Assembly (NCBI GenBank): GCA_963735115.1
Contig: CAVTJR010000001.1
Coordinates: 1,178,001-1,242,000, forward strand
DNA length: 64,000 bases
Direction: 5' to 3'
Source: JAKACA01 sp963735115
GTDB taxonomy: Bacteria; Actinomycetota; Acidimicrobiia; Acidimicrobiales; Bog-793
Below are positions 24,784-32,972 of this stretch, piece by piece (positions within the stretch are counted from its first letter, which is position 1; every line of letters begins with the position of its first letter). The position numbers were made by a program, and so were the translations under genes. Under the pieces are notes generated by a model. The model worked only from the letters and a program-made list of their open reading frames with translations. It had not been told where the DNA came from and searched no databases.

Positions 24784-26910
24784 TCAGCTTCGTGTCGCCG
24801 GAGCCAGCGCCGCCGCACCGGGACGGACGGTGAGCCTCTCGCGCAGGTAGGGAAGCGGTATGGCGGGGTCGGCGGAGTCGATCTCCCGCCCGAGACGGTG
24901 GCCGTCGAAGATGGCGTCGGCCGGGATCCTGGGTGCCACACAGTCGCCTATCCGATAGAGGCCGACCACGCCCTCGTTGTGCAGGGCGTCACGGTCAGCG
25001 GCGAGCTCCCGGAAGAGGGCGTCATCGGACAGGCGCTGTGTGACGAGCACGATGCCGTCGACGACGAACTCCAGGGGCTCGCCGAACTCGTCCGTGCCGC
25101 AGGCTCCTCCCGACCCGATCGATGACAACGTCACGCCCCTGCGGAACTTCACCCCGCAGTCATGCAGGCGCTGTCGCAGCATCGGACCTTCGAGGGTCTC
25201 GTCGCAGAGGGGCGCCACCTGGTCGAGGCATGTGACGAGCTCGACGTCGTAGCCCTCCAAGGCGAGCAACTCGGCCATGCCGGCGGCGACGAAATAGCCC
25301 TCGGCGTCGTACACGAGGACGCGTTCGCCGGTCGGTCGGCGCCCGCCCAGCATGACCTCCTCGGGAACGAGCACGTGTTCTGGGTGCTCGAGGGCCCCCG
25401 GGATGGGCGCATGGGTCATGGCGCTGAGGCCGTCGCTCGACCACCGCGAGCCGGTGGCGACGACGACGAGCTCGGCGCCGTACTCGCGCACCTGGGACGC
25501 CGAGAGGCGGACAGACCTGATCACCTCGACATTCGCCAGGCGGTCGAGCTGGACGACTCGCCAGTTGACGACCCTCGCCCACTCGCCGAGGCCGGGAAGG
25601 CGAGGGATCCAGCTCATGCATCCACCCAGCTCGGCGGATGCTTCGACGAGGTGCACCCTGCGCATCTGGCGTTTGGCGAGCGTGATGGCGCACTCCATCC
25701 CGGCGGGCCCTCCACCGAGGACGAGGACGTCCAAGTCGGCGTTGGCCGACCGGGAGAAGCGCTCGGGGTGCCAACCCCTGCGGTACTCCTCGCCTGCGGT
25801 GGCGTTCTGCGTGCAACCGATGTGGTGGAGCTGCTCGGACTTCATGATGCAGACGTTGCAGCCGATGCATTCGCGGATCTCGTCGTAGCGGCCCTCCTCG
25901 ATCTTGTTCGGCAGGAACGGGTCGGCGATCGAAGGTCGGGCGGCGCCGATCAGGTCGAAGGCCCCCGAGCGAACGATCTCTGCCATCACGTCCGGGCTCG
26001 TCAGCCGGCCGACTCCCACGATCGGGCGGTTCGTCACCTCACGCACCTGCCCGGTCCATTCGAGCTGGTACGCCTCCTTGAAGAAGCGGGAGGCGCCCGA
26101 GTCCTTCGACCAGTCGTTGATCGATCCGATCGTGAGGTCCCACAGGTCGACGAGGTGGTCGGCCGCTTCGATCAGGGCGAGGCCTTCATCGAGCTCGACG
26201 CCGGCAGGCCCGAGAGCGGCCACGGCGACGCGACAGGCGATGGCGCAGTCGTCGCCGACGGCGGCTCTCACCTCTTCCAACAACTCCAGCCAGAACCTCG
26301 CCCGGTTGGCGAAGCTTCCGCCGTAGGCGTCGTCGCGATGGTTGTAGTACGGGGAGAGAAACTGCATGGGCAGGTAGGAGTGGCCCCCGTAGACGTAGAC
26401 GATGTCGAAACCCACGTCGCGAGCAGCTCGAGCAGCCCGAACCCACTCGGTCTTCACCCGTTCGATGTCCGACCTCTCCATGGCTTTTGGCACGATGTGC
26501 ACATTGAGGTCACTCGCCAGCTGAGAGGGCGCGAGGGGCCAGGTGCGCGACTCGCCGCCGTAGCAGTGCGCTCCAGAATGATGCAGCTCGATCGCCGCCA
26601 AGGAGTCGAACTCGTGCGCCTGTTCCGCCATGAGGCCGAGATTGGCGGCGTCCTCGGCGTCCCAGAGGCGGGCCGAGATCCAGGGCGACTCGTCGGACTC
26701 CGGGCTGACCGGGGCGTACTCAGTCGAGACGGCCGCCCAACCTCCTTCGGCTTTGACCGCACGGTGCTCTGCTTGGGAGAAGGGCTTCACGTCGCCCAGC
26801 CCCGAGCAGTGGGGCACTTGGTAGAAGCGGTTGCGGAGAACCTTCGGCCCGATCGTGACCGGCTCGAAGAGGATGTCGTGCCGGGGGTCCCTCCGCGTTC
26901 GCCTGACCAT
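24784..26910 (-). CDS. Trimethylamine dehydrogenase-family flavoprotein (FMN, 4Fe-4S, ADP-binding)
   Basis: 708 residues, close to the 729 of trimethylamine dehydrogenase (TMADH), and similar throughout. N-terminal TIM barrel: HDILFEPVTIGPKVLRNRFY then QVPHC (Cys35), where TMADH carries its 6-S-cysteinyl-FMN. Also conserved are the TEY tyrosine, YVYGGHSYLP (Tyr/His pair) and LVDLWDLTIG (Trp, Asp). The 4Fe-4S motif is CIGCNVCIMKSEQLHHIGC, followed by ATAGEEYRRGWHPERF and an ADP-binding LVLGGGPAGMECA. The aromatic-bowl tryptophan of TMADH just after the third cluster cysteine is Ser here, so the amine substrate probably differs (dimethylamine, histamine or other). Start 26910 matches the family N-terminus; 26979 is an alternative. 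No electron-transfer flavoprotein genes are adjacent. Confidence 0.88.
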   Translation of the reverse strand: MVRRTRRDPRHDILFEPVTIGPKVLRNRFYQVPHCSGLGDVKPFSQAEHRAVKAEGGWAAVSTEYAPVSPESDESPWISARLWDAEDAANLGLMAEQAHEFDSLAAIELHHSGAHCYGGESRTWPLAPSQLASDLNVHIVPKAMERSDIERVKTEWVRAARAARDVGFDIVYVYGGHSYLPMQFLSPYYNHRDDAYGGSFANRARFWLELLEEVRAAVGDDCAIACRVAVAALGPAGVELDEGLALIEAADHLVDLWDLTIGSINDWSKDSGASRFFKEAYQLEWTGQVREVTNRPIVGVGRLTSPDVMAEIVRSGAFDLIGAARPSIADPFLPNKIEEGRYDEIRECIGCNVCIMKSEQLHHIGCTQNATAGEEYRRGWHPERFSRSANADLDVLVLGGGPAGMECAITLAKRQMRRVHLVEASAELGGCMSWIPRLPGLGEWARVVNWRVVQLDRLANVEVIRSVRLSASQVREYGAELVVVATGSRWSSDGLSAMTHAPIPGALEHPEHVLVPEEVMLGGRRPTGERVLVYDAEGYFVAAGMAELLALEGYDVELVTCLDQVAPLCDETLEGPMLRQRLHDCGVKFRRGVTLSSIGSGGACGTDEFGEPLEFVVDGIVLVTQRLSDDALFRELAADRDALHNEGVVGLYRIGDCVAPRIPADAIFDGHRLGREIDSADPAIPLPYLRERLTVRPGAAALAPATRS

Positions 26911-27003
26911 GACGGCTGTGTCCTCTCTGGCGCCCTCGTTGTCACCCGTGTGCGGAGACCGCGAGCTCCCCGTAGTCATCCTCGCACGGAGGCTCAGGGG
27001 TGT

Positions 27004-27380
27004 CTATGACGCCGATGTAGCCGCCTCAACGTGTTGGAGGAATCGCTCGTAAGCCTCCGTCACGCCCTTACGGCCGCCCGTGGCGAGAAGATCGAGGATG
27101 AGACCGCCAACAACGGCGACGCCGAGTCGGGCGTCCGCCCGCGCCGTCCTCCTGCCTCCGCCATGGCGGCGGCCACCGGTGCCACCCACGACTCGACGAC
27201 GCCATCGAGGAACCGCTCGGTGCCAGGGCGACCGAGCAGGGCGTGCACGTAGAGCTCGAAGAACAGGCGCTCCTGCGGCCACAGCTTCGGATCGCTCATC
27301 CGCTTCCAGAACCGCCCGGCGTCCTCGGTGATCGTGCCCCGAGATCGTCGCCGGTCTCGGGGCCGCCGCCGAGACGAGCT
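27004..27380 (-). pseudogene. Decayed TetR-family regulator (C-terminal part)
   Basis: Two overlapping frames together spell the ligand-binding half of a TetR repressor: FWKRMSDPKLWPQERLFFEL and YVHALLGRPGTERFLDGVVE in one frame, then ARLGVAVVGGLILDLLATG and VTEAYERFLQHVEAA in another. A frameshift near 27150 separates them. Upstream, around 27340-27380, a third frame reads DELVSAAAPRP, suggesting a second shift. The N-terminal helix-turn-helix is absent, because the thioesterase gene occupies that position. It is probably a broken regulator of the adjacent genes. Confidence 0.6.
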
Positions 27381-27382
27381 CG

Positions 27383-28105
27383 TCAGGGTCGATGGAGGCG
27401 GGCTGACGTGAACACCCGGCCCGCGCCGAGCAGCCACGCGTCGCGGCCTACCTCAGACGGAGCGCTCGCCAAGCGGGGAGAGTCGTCGAGTGTGATGGCT
27501 TCGTTGTGCTCCACCTCGGCCCGCACGGGTAGCCAGCTCAACGGTCTCAGCACGTCCTCGACGGCCGCCCACGAGATGGCGTTGTTGACGTGTTCCCAGA
27601 GGTCAAGGTCGCTCGAGCGAAGTGGCCAGCTCTTTGCCTCGGCGACGGCTTCAGGAGCCGGGGGCGGAAGCGACAGCCGCGCCGACACGCCGCGACCGCC
27701 GGTGGAGGGCGCGTAGACGCGCTCGAAGAGCTCGCCGGTGCGTGTCGGTCGTCCGCTGGCGACATCCACCGAGATCCAGACGGCGGACGCCTGCAGCGAT
27801 CCACCGGCGTCGCCTGTCACCGTGGTGGTGCGTTCGGCCCACCGGGCGGCGCTGGCCGAGCAGAACGTCGTGAGCCGCAGGTGCTCCCCGAGGGCAGGAA
27901 ACTGGCGGACGTTGATGACGCAGCGGCGAAGCAGCCAACCGATCGAGGCCGGCCAGCCAGCGTCGCTGGCGTCGTCCTCGGCGACATCTTGCAGGCACCG
28001 GGCGACGGCGTCGAGACGCATTCGCCGGGTGGGCGTCGAGTCGCCCAGCCGCACCCGGTACTCGGAGCTGAACGTGCGACCGTGCTCGGGAAAGGGGAGA
28101 TACAC
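27383..28105 (-). CDS. Acyl-ACP thioesterase (FatA-like, double hot-dog)
   Basis: About 240 residues. Hot-dog motifs of acyl-ACP thioesterases are visible: FSSEYRVRLGDSTPTRRMRL then DAVARCLQDVAEDDASDAG in the first half, and RSSDLDLWEHVNNAISW (family signature around HVNN) in the second. It would hydrolyse acyl-ACP (or acyl-CoA) to free fatty acid. The GTG at 28105 is preferred because a longer frame to 28225 would overlap the upstream reductase gene; AAGG lies 12 bases before. It follows the reductase/molybdoenzyme pair and may be in one operon with them. The chain-length preference cannot be read from the sequence. Confidence 0.8.
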   Translation of the reverse strand: MYLPFPEHGRTFSSEYRVRLGDSTPTRRMRLDAVARCLQDVAEDDASDAGWPASIGWLLRRCVINVRQFPALGEHLRLTTFCSASAARWAERTTTVTGDAGGSLQASAVWISVDVASGRPTRTGELFERVYAPSTGGRGVSARLSLPPPAPEAVAEAKSWPLRSSDLDLWEHVNNAISWAAVEDVLRPLSWLPVRAEVEHNEAITLDDSPRLASAPSEVGRDAWLLGAGRVFTSARLHRP

Positions 28106-28136
28106 CTGGTGCCTGCCTTCGATGTCGGAGTTGCGC

Positions 28137-28838
28137 CTAAGGACCCGATGGACCGAAGCGCTCCACGCGGATCCGGCCGACGGGAACGCCGAGCGACACG
28201 AGTAGGTCGGAAGCGGCGTCGGCAAAGCCGGACGATCCGCAGACGTAAGCGATCGCCTCGTCCATCAGGGCGGGTTCGAGGTCGTCTCGCTTGAGGCGCC
28301 CCGGCGCTCTCGCCTCCGACGGGGGTGCCTGGCGGGTGTAGACGACCGTGGCCTCGGGGCCGGGCAGCTCCTCGCGGTAGTAGAGCGACTCTGGGTCTCG
28401 GACCGACACGACGAGACGGACGAGGCGGGACTGTTGGCGCCGTCGCGCCAGGCGCAGCATGGCCATGAGGGGCACGACGCCGGAGCCGCCACCCACGAGC
28501 AGGGCCGGGCTGTCTCCCCGCCAGACGAACCAGCCGCCGATGGGTCCTCGCACCTCGAGTTCGTCACCGAGGATGACGTCGTCGTGGAGAAAGGTCGAGA
28601 CCTCTCCTCCTTCGAGCCGCTCGACGGTGAGCTCGAACTCGGGCGACCCATCGGGAGGAGATGCCACCGAGTACGAGCGCGCTGCGCTGTAGCCGTCGGG
28701 TGCCGTGAGCCGCACGATGTAGTGCTGACCGGCGAGGTGCTCGGACGGCTCGGGCAGACGGAAGCGGAACGTCTTCGCTCGCGCTGTCTCGGGGCGGATT
28801 CCGACCACGCTCGCCGTCTGCCAGGGTCCAGGCGCCAT
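28137..28838 (-). CDS. FAD-dependent ferredoxin-reductase-type oxidoreductase
   Basis: 233 residues, one FNR module: FAD-binding barrel with AARSYSVASPPDG and an NAD(P)-binding lobe with ALLVGGGSGVVPLMAMLRLA and a C-terminal YVCGSSGF. No 2Fe-2S domain is fused. It lies five bases downstream of the molybdopterin-enzyme gene and almost certainly shares its transcript, so it is a likely electron partner for that protein. The ATG at 28838, just after the preceding stop, is preferred to longer starts that would overlap. Confidence 0.85.
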   Translation of the reverse strand: MAPGPWQTASVVGIRPETARAKTFRFRLPEPSEHLAGQHYIVRLTAPDGYSAARSYSVASPPDGSPEFELTVERLEGGEVSTFLHDDVILGDELEVRGPIGGWFVWRGDSPALLVGGGSGVVPLMAMLRLARRRQQSRLVRLVVSVRDPESLYYREELPGPEATVVYTRQAPPSEARAPGRLKRDDLEPALMDEAIAYVCGSSGFADAASDLLVSLGVPVGRIRVERFGPSGP

Positions 28839-28843
28839 GATCC

Positions 28844-29455
28844 TCAGTCTCCTTGGTAGCGCTGCTCGAGCCATGGGTCGCCGTGGTCGTGGTAGCCGTT
28901 CTGCTCCCAGAAACCGGGTTCGTCGTGGTCGAGCAGTCGCAAACCGGACACCCATTTGGCGCTCTTCCAAAAGTAGAGGTGGGGGACGAGGAGACGGGCC
29001 GGACCGCCGTGTACGACGGGCAGGGGCTCACCGTCGACTTCCCAGGCGACCCAGGCCTGGTTCCCGGTGACGTCGCCGAGGGGGAGGTTGGTCGTGTAGC
29101 CCGTATGGGAGGAGGCGAGCACGTACGTCGCTGCCGTCAGCGGACCGGCGGCTTCGAGCAGCGTGTCGACCGAGACGCCTGTGAAGGTCATGCCGAGCTT
29201 GGACCACGTGGTGACGCAATGGATGTCGCCGCGAAACGTCGACGGTGGGAGTGCCTGCAACTCCTGCCACGACCAGCTGGTGGGGCGGGAGACGAGCCCG
29301 TCGACGGTGAAGCTCCACGCCGCCGTGTCCAGCCGGGGTGTCACCTCGGCCGTGAGCACAGGCCAGGTCGCACCGGCGTCGTACTGGCCCGGCGGTAGTC
29401 GGGGGTCGCGTTCCGGGCGGCTGCGACCTCCGAAGCCTCTCGTGAATTTCGCCAT
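28844..29455 (-). CDS. Sulfite-oxidase-fold molybdopterin enzyme (YedY/MsrP-like)
   Basis: 203 residues of the sulfite-oxidase-like molybdopterin domain: WSFTVDGLVSRPTSWSWQEL, then DIHCVTTWSKLGMTF, where the Cys is the expected molybdenum ligand, then PLGDVTGNQAWVAWEVDG, HGGPARLLVPHLYFWKSAKW and VSGLRLLD. There is no Tat signal, so the protein should be cytoplasmic, unlike E. coli MsrP. AGGAGG five bases before the ATG at 29455 fixes the start. It is paired with an FNR-type reductase rather than the haem membrane subunit MsrQ. The substrate is unknown; sulfoxide or related oxyanion reduction is a reasonable guess. Confidence 0.85.
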   Translation of the reverse strand: MAKFTRGFGGRSRPERDPRLPPGQYDAGATWPVLTAEVTPRLDTAAWSFTVDGLVSRPTSWSWQELQALPPSTFRGDIHCVTTWSKLGMTFTGVSVDTLLEAAGPLTAATYVLASSHTGYTTNLPLGDVTGNQAWVAWEVDGEPLPVVHGGPARLLVPHLYFWKSAKWVSGLRLLDHDEPGFWEQNGYHDHGDPWLEQRYQGD

Positions 29456-29460
29456 GGATG

Positions 29461-29466
29461 CCTCCT
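29461..29466 (-). promoter_or_regulatory. Shine-Dalgarno AGGAGG of the molybdopterin-enzyme gene
   Basis: A perfect AGGAGG on the minus strand, five bases before the ATG at 29455, selects this start over a long upstream extension to 29812 that has no domain similarity. Confidence 0.75.
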
Positions 29467-29653
29467 GAGGATCGGTCGTGCCGGCAGGCTGCTCTCGGTG
29501 TTTAGCACTCGATACCGCTGGGCGAACGCCCTGCAAGCTCACCTCGCGGCGGGCGGGCTGCATGGTCGCAACGGGAGCTGTCCCGCCGGAGAAACCGCCG
29601 CACCAGTATGCGATGATGCGGAGCACCACACCCCGTGCGAGAGGAGCAGTCCC

Positions 29654-30922
29654 GTGCGCTGGAACCTTCCCTCCGATCAGGTCCCCCAAGCCTGGTTCAA
29701 CGTCATCCCGCACCTGGCCGTGCCGCTCGAGCCGCCACTGCACCCGGGCACGCGGCAGCCGGTCGGTCCCGACGACCTGGCGCCCCTGTTCCCGATGGCC
29801 CTCATCGGCCAAGAGGTCTCCGCCGAGCCATTCATCGACGTACCCGGCGAGGTGCTCGACGTCCTCCGGCTCTGGCGGCCGACCCCGCTCGTGCGGGCAG
29901 AACGCCTCGAGCAGTCACTCGGCACACCCGCCCGCATCTACTACAAGGACGAGTCGGTCTCTCCGGCCGGGTCGCACAAGCCGAACACAGCCGTGCCACA
30001 GGCCTTCTACAACAAGGCGGAAGGCGTCAAGCGGCTGACGACCGAGACCGGCGCTGGGCAATGGGGCAGCGCTCTCGGGTTCGCCAGCGCTCTGTTCGGG
30101 CTGGAATGCATGGTGTACATGGTGCGGGCGTCGTACAACCAGAAGCCCTACCGGCGCGTGATGATGGAGACCTGGGGCGCCTCGGTCGTCCCCTCGCCGG
30201 TCGATCAACCCGATCACCCCGGTTCGCTCGGGCTCGCCATCAGTGACGCCGTGCGGGACGCGGCGTCTCGCGAGGACAGTCACTACTCACTCGGCTCCGT
30301 GCTCAACCACGTGCTCCTCCACCAGACCGTGATCGGCCAGGAGGCGAAGCGTCAGCTCGATCTCGCCGGGGAGCGACTCCCCGATGTCGTGATCGGCTGC
30401 TGCGGCGGCGGATCGAATTTCGGCGGCATCTCACTGCCCTTCGTGCCGGACGCCGGAGTGCGCTTGCTGGCCGTCGAGCCCACCGCCTGCGCCACGCTCA
30501 CGACGGGCACCTTCGAGTACGACTTCGGCGATACCGCCGGCATGACTCCGCTGCTGCCCATGTACACACTCGGTCACGACTTCATCCCGCCTTCGATCCA
30601 CGCGGGCGGCTTGCGCTACCACGGCGATGCACCCATCATCTGCAACCTGGTGAAAACGGGGAGGGTAGAGGCGTCCGCCTACCCGCAGTCGAAGGTCTTC
30701 GAGGCGGCCATCTCCTTCGCTCGCTCACAGGGGCCGATCCCCGCCCCGGAGACCGCCCACGCCATCTGCGCCGTCATCGACGAGGCACTCGCAGCCAAGG
30801 AGACCGGCGAGGAGAGGGTCATCCTGTTCTCCTACTCGGGCCACGGCCTCCTCGACCTCGGGGCCTACGACGACTTCCTGCACGGTCGCCTCGACGCCGA
30901 TGGCGCTCCGACTCCTGCCTGA
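29654..30922 (+). CDS. trpB2: Tryptophan synthase beta-like protein, TrpB2 type
   Basis: 422 residues. It is longer than classical TrpB and has the N-terminal extension of the TrpB2 group (VRWNLPSDQVPQAWFNVIPH). The PLP lysine is Lys109 in SPAGSHKPNTAVPQAFY, and the phosphate-binding glycine loop is GCCGGGSNFGG. It condenses serine with indole, or with another nucleophile, to make tryptophan-like products. No trpA or other trp gene is nearby; TrpB2 enzymes commonly stand alone and salvage indole, or have other roles. The GTG at 29654 is chosen because GAGGAGC lies five bases upstream and the protein then starts like its family. Confidence 0.9.
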   Translation: MRWNLPSDQVPQAWFNVIPHLAVPLEPPLHPGTRQPVGPDDLAPLFPMALIGQEVSAEPFIDVPGEVLDVLRLWRPTPLVRAERLEQSLGTPARIYYKDESVSPAGSHKPNTAVPQAFYNKAEGVKRLTTETGAGQWGSALGFASALFGLECMVYMVRASYNQKPYRRVMMETWGASVVPSPVDQPDHPGSLGLAISDAVRDAASREDSHYSLGSVLNHVLLHQTVIGQEAKRQLDLAGERLPDVVIGCCGGGSNFGGISLPFVPDAGVRLLAVEPTACATLTTGTFEYDFGDTAGMTPLLPMYTLGHDFIPPSIHAGGLRYHGDAPIICNLVKTGRVEASAYPQSKVFEAAISFARSQGPIPAPETAHAICAVIDEALAAKETGEERVILFSYSGHGLLDLGAYDDFLHGRLDADGAPTPA

Positions 30923-30978
30923 GGGGCATCTACACTCCGCATCGCAGGGCGGCTGTTTGGGGCGATAGAAGAGGACCG

Positions 30979-31857
30979 GTGGAACGCAGGCTGCGCAATC
31001 AGGCTCGGGCGCCACGGAGTGAGAAGGCTCCGAAGCGGAGGTCACACGCGGGTGGCGCCAGCGTCGAGGCGGCCGGTGGCTTCCCCGTCTCGGTGCTGGC
31101 GGAGAGGACGGGAACTCTCGTGCCCACCATCCACCACTACCGGTACCTCGGGTTGTTGCCGGAGGCGACGGCGCTGGCGTCGAATCGTTTCCTGTACGAC
31201 GAGCGGCACGTGGAGGCGCTGATCATGATCCGCCTCCTGCGGGACCGGCGGAGCATGCCGCTCGAGGCGATCCGGGGCGTGCTGCCCGATCTGCTGCTGA
31301 TCGAGCACGACGGCGGGTCGCCGGCCGACATCTGGGACGATGTCATCGTCCCCTACCTCGATCGGTCCAGTCCGGACGTCGTCAGAGGTCGGCTCGTCGT
31401 CACCGCCCGCGAGGCCTTCGCCCTCCATGGCTATGCACAGGTCAACGTCGCCGACCTCTGCCGGGAGGCCGGCATCGCAAAGGGATCCTTCTACCGCTAC
31501 TTCGATTCCAAAGAGGCCATCTTCCTGGCAGCGGCCCATTCCACGGTCGAAGTCGTCGGGCAGCAGTTCGACGAGCTGCCGTCCGGCCTGAGCGAGCGCC
31601 AGGCAGTCGAGAAGTTGCAGCTCATGCTCGGACCGATGGCCCCCTTGCTGCTCGAGGTGGCGAGCGGTGAGCTTCGCCACCAGGCAAACGTCGCCGGCGT
31701 CGTGGCGGCCATCGCCGCCGGGCTGGCCGCTCACGTCATGCCCCGCCTCGTGACGCGGGGCCAGGCGGCGGTGCCGGTGGCCCGCCGCGTCGTGGACTCC
31801 GCTCTCGTGGGTCTGCTGAGGCCCGCCCTCGGCGCCATGCCGTCGTCGCCGGCCTGA
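30979..31857 (+). CDS. MerR-TetR fusion transcriptional regulator
   Basis: 292 residues with two DNA-binding modules in one chain. Residues ~34-105 are a MerR helix-turn-helix (SVLAERTGTLVPTIHHYRYL, then NRFLYDERHVEALIMIRLLR). Residues ~137-190 are a TetR N-terminal domain (AREAFALHGYAQVNVADLCR, EAGIAKGSFYRYFDSKEAIF), followed by a TetR-like helical ligand domain. It starts at GTG, 56 bases after trpB2 and in the same direction, and could be co-transcribed. It ends about 165 bases before the hopanoid promoter and might control that operon or its own region; this is inference. Confidence 0.85.
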   Translation: MERRLRNQARAPRSEKAPKRRSHAGGASVEAAGGFPVSVLAERTGTLVPTIHHYRYLGLLPEATALASNRFLYDERHVEALIMIRLLRDRRSMPLEAIRGVLPDLLLIEHDGGSPADIWDDVIVPYLDRSSPDVVRGRLVVTAREAFALHGYAQVNVADLCREAGIAKGSFYRYFDSKEAIFLAAAHSTVEVVGQQFDELPSGLSERQAVEKLQLMLGPMAPLLLEVASGELRHQANVAGVVAAIAAGLAAHVMPRLVTRGQAAVPVARRVVDSALVGLLRPALGAMPSSPA

Positions 31858-31877
31858 CCGTCCGACCGAGACCAGGC

Positions 31878-31910
31878 CTCGGCCGAAACGGCGGACTCGG
31901 CCGAAACGGC
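31878..31910. repeat. Direct repeat with palindromic core, possible operator
   Basis: CTCGGCCGAAACGGC occurs twice (31878-31892 and 31896-31910) with an 18-base period. The second copy extends to CGGCCGAAACGGCCG, in which each half is self-complementary. It lies between the MerR-TetR gene and the hopanoid promoter, so it may be a binding site for that regulator. Confidence 0.4.
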
Positions 31911-31942
31911 CGCCGGGAACCGCAGCTGGCGTCGCTGATCGA

Positions 31943-31972
31943 CCCAGTGTCACGTCTGGTTCGTGGCATGGG
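31943..31972. other. Imperfect inverted repeat, terminator or operator
   Basis: CCCAGTGTCACG and CGTGGCATGGG face each other around a seven-base loop. It lies 85 bases after the regulator gene and 50 bases before the -35 of the hopanoid promoter. It could terminate the upstream transcript or bind a regulator. Confidence 0.3.
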
Positions 31973-32020
31973 AGAGCCAAATTCCTCTCGAGCGAGAAGT
32001 CAGCCCGTCTTGAACTTCCC

Positions 32021-32048
32021 TTGACGAACGCACCCGCGCAGGTATAAC
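32021..32048 (+). promoter_or_regulatory. Sigma-70-like promoter of the hopanoid operon
   Basis: TTGACG (32021-32026) and TATAAC (32043-32048) are separated by 16 bases. Transcription would begin near 32055, giving a leader of about 36 bases to the GTG at 32091, with GAAGGG (32080-32085) as Shine-Dalgarno. This is the best promoter match seen in the window. Confidence 0.7.
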
Positions 32049-32090
32049 AAGAGTGGCCGAGTGGTCATCGGCGCTCAACGAAGGGCTGAC

Positions 32091-32972
32091 GTGGTGCAGA
32101 TCGGGTCGGGATACCCCCTCAACGGGAGCTTTGAGGCGCTGGGCGACGTGGTCGCCAGAGCCGCCGAGGAGAACTTCCCCGTGGCATCGCACCTGTTGCC
32201 GCGCCGTGTCCGTTCTCAGCTACTGGCCATCTACGGCTTCGCCCGGCTGGCGGACGACATCGGCGACGAAGCCGAGGGAGATCGGCTCGCCCAGCTCGAC
32301 TGGTTGGAAGCCGAGCTGCAGCTGGCGGCTTCGGGCGAGGCCACGCACCCGGTGGCGCAGCGTCTGACGCCCTGGCTCCGGGAGGGCGATGCCGACCTCG
32401 AGCCGTTCCGTTGCCTGATCGAGGCCAACCGCATGGACCAGCGCGTCCGTCGCTACGACACCTTCGACGAGCTTGTGGGTTACTGCATGCTGTCCGCGGC
32501 ACCCGTCGGTCGACTCGTGTTGCAGGTGTTCGGCGCCTCCACACCCGAGCGGATCGCTCTTTCGGACCGTGTCTGCATCGGTCTGCAGATCGTCGAGCAC
32601 CTGCAGGACGTGAGCGAGGACGCGGCGCACGGTCGCGTCTACCTGCCGCGAGAGGATCTCGACCGGTTCGGGTGCAGCGAGGCCGAGCTCGCTGCCGCCG
32701 CCGCCGGGCCGGCCCTACGGCGCCTCATCGCCATGGAGGCAGAACGAGCCCGTTCGTTGCTGGCTGCAGGCGTGGACCTGGGTCGCCAGCTGTCGTTGCG
32801 ACGGCGCCTCGCCGTGGCGGGCTTCACTGCCGGGGGGATGGCTGCGATCGACTCCATCCGCCGAGCTGACTACGACGTGCTCGCCGTCCGCTGCCGCCCG
32901 CGCCCGATCCGGTTGGCGACTCGAGCGTTCTGCGCGGTCGTCGCCGCGAGCCGAAGTCGAGCCGCGGCATGA
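32091..32972 (+). CDS. hpnC: Squalene biosynthesis protein HpnC
   Basis: About 293 residues of the squalene/phytoene synthase fold. The two Asp-rich sites are FARLADDIGDE and IVEHLQDVSEDAAHGRVYLP. HpnC acts with HpnD and HpnE to convert two farnesyl diphosphates to squalene; HpnC releases hydroxysqualene from presqualene diphosphate. It is first in the operon, about 35 bases after the predicted transcription start. The GTG at 32091 (or 32094) fits GAAGGG; a GTG at 32061 is possible but would leave an almost leaderless message. Its stop overlaps hpnD by four bases. Confidence 0.92.
   Translation: MVQIGSGYPLNGSFEALGDVVARAAEENFPVASHLLPRRVRSQLLAIYGFARLADDIGDEAEGDRLAQLDWLEAELQLAASGEATHPVAQRLTPWLREGDADLEPFRCLIEANRMDQRVRRYDTFDELVGYCMLSAAPVGRLVLQVFGASTPERIALSDRVCIGLQIVEHLQDVSEDAAHGRVYLPREDLDRFGCSEAELAAAAAGPALRRLIAMEAERARSLLAAGVDLGRQLSLRRRLAVAGFTAGGMAAIDSIRRADYDVLAVRCRPRPIRLATRAFCAVVAASRSRAAA

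Noticed and set aside
25162..27009. 615-codon plus-strand open frame
   Set aside because: It is antisense to the TMADH-like gene, which has strong motif support; the open frame is a high-GC artefact.
29502..29510. TTAGCACTC, one arm of a CIRCE heat-shock operator
   Set aside because: The second arm GAGTGCTAA is absent at the needed spacing, so it is a chance half-site.
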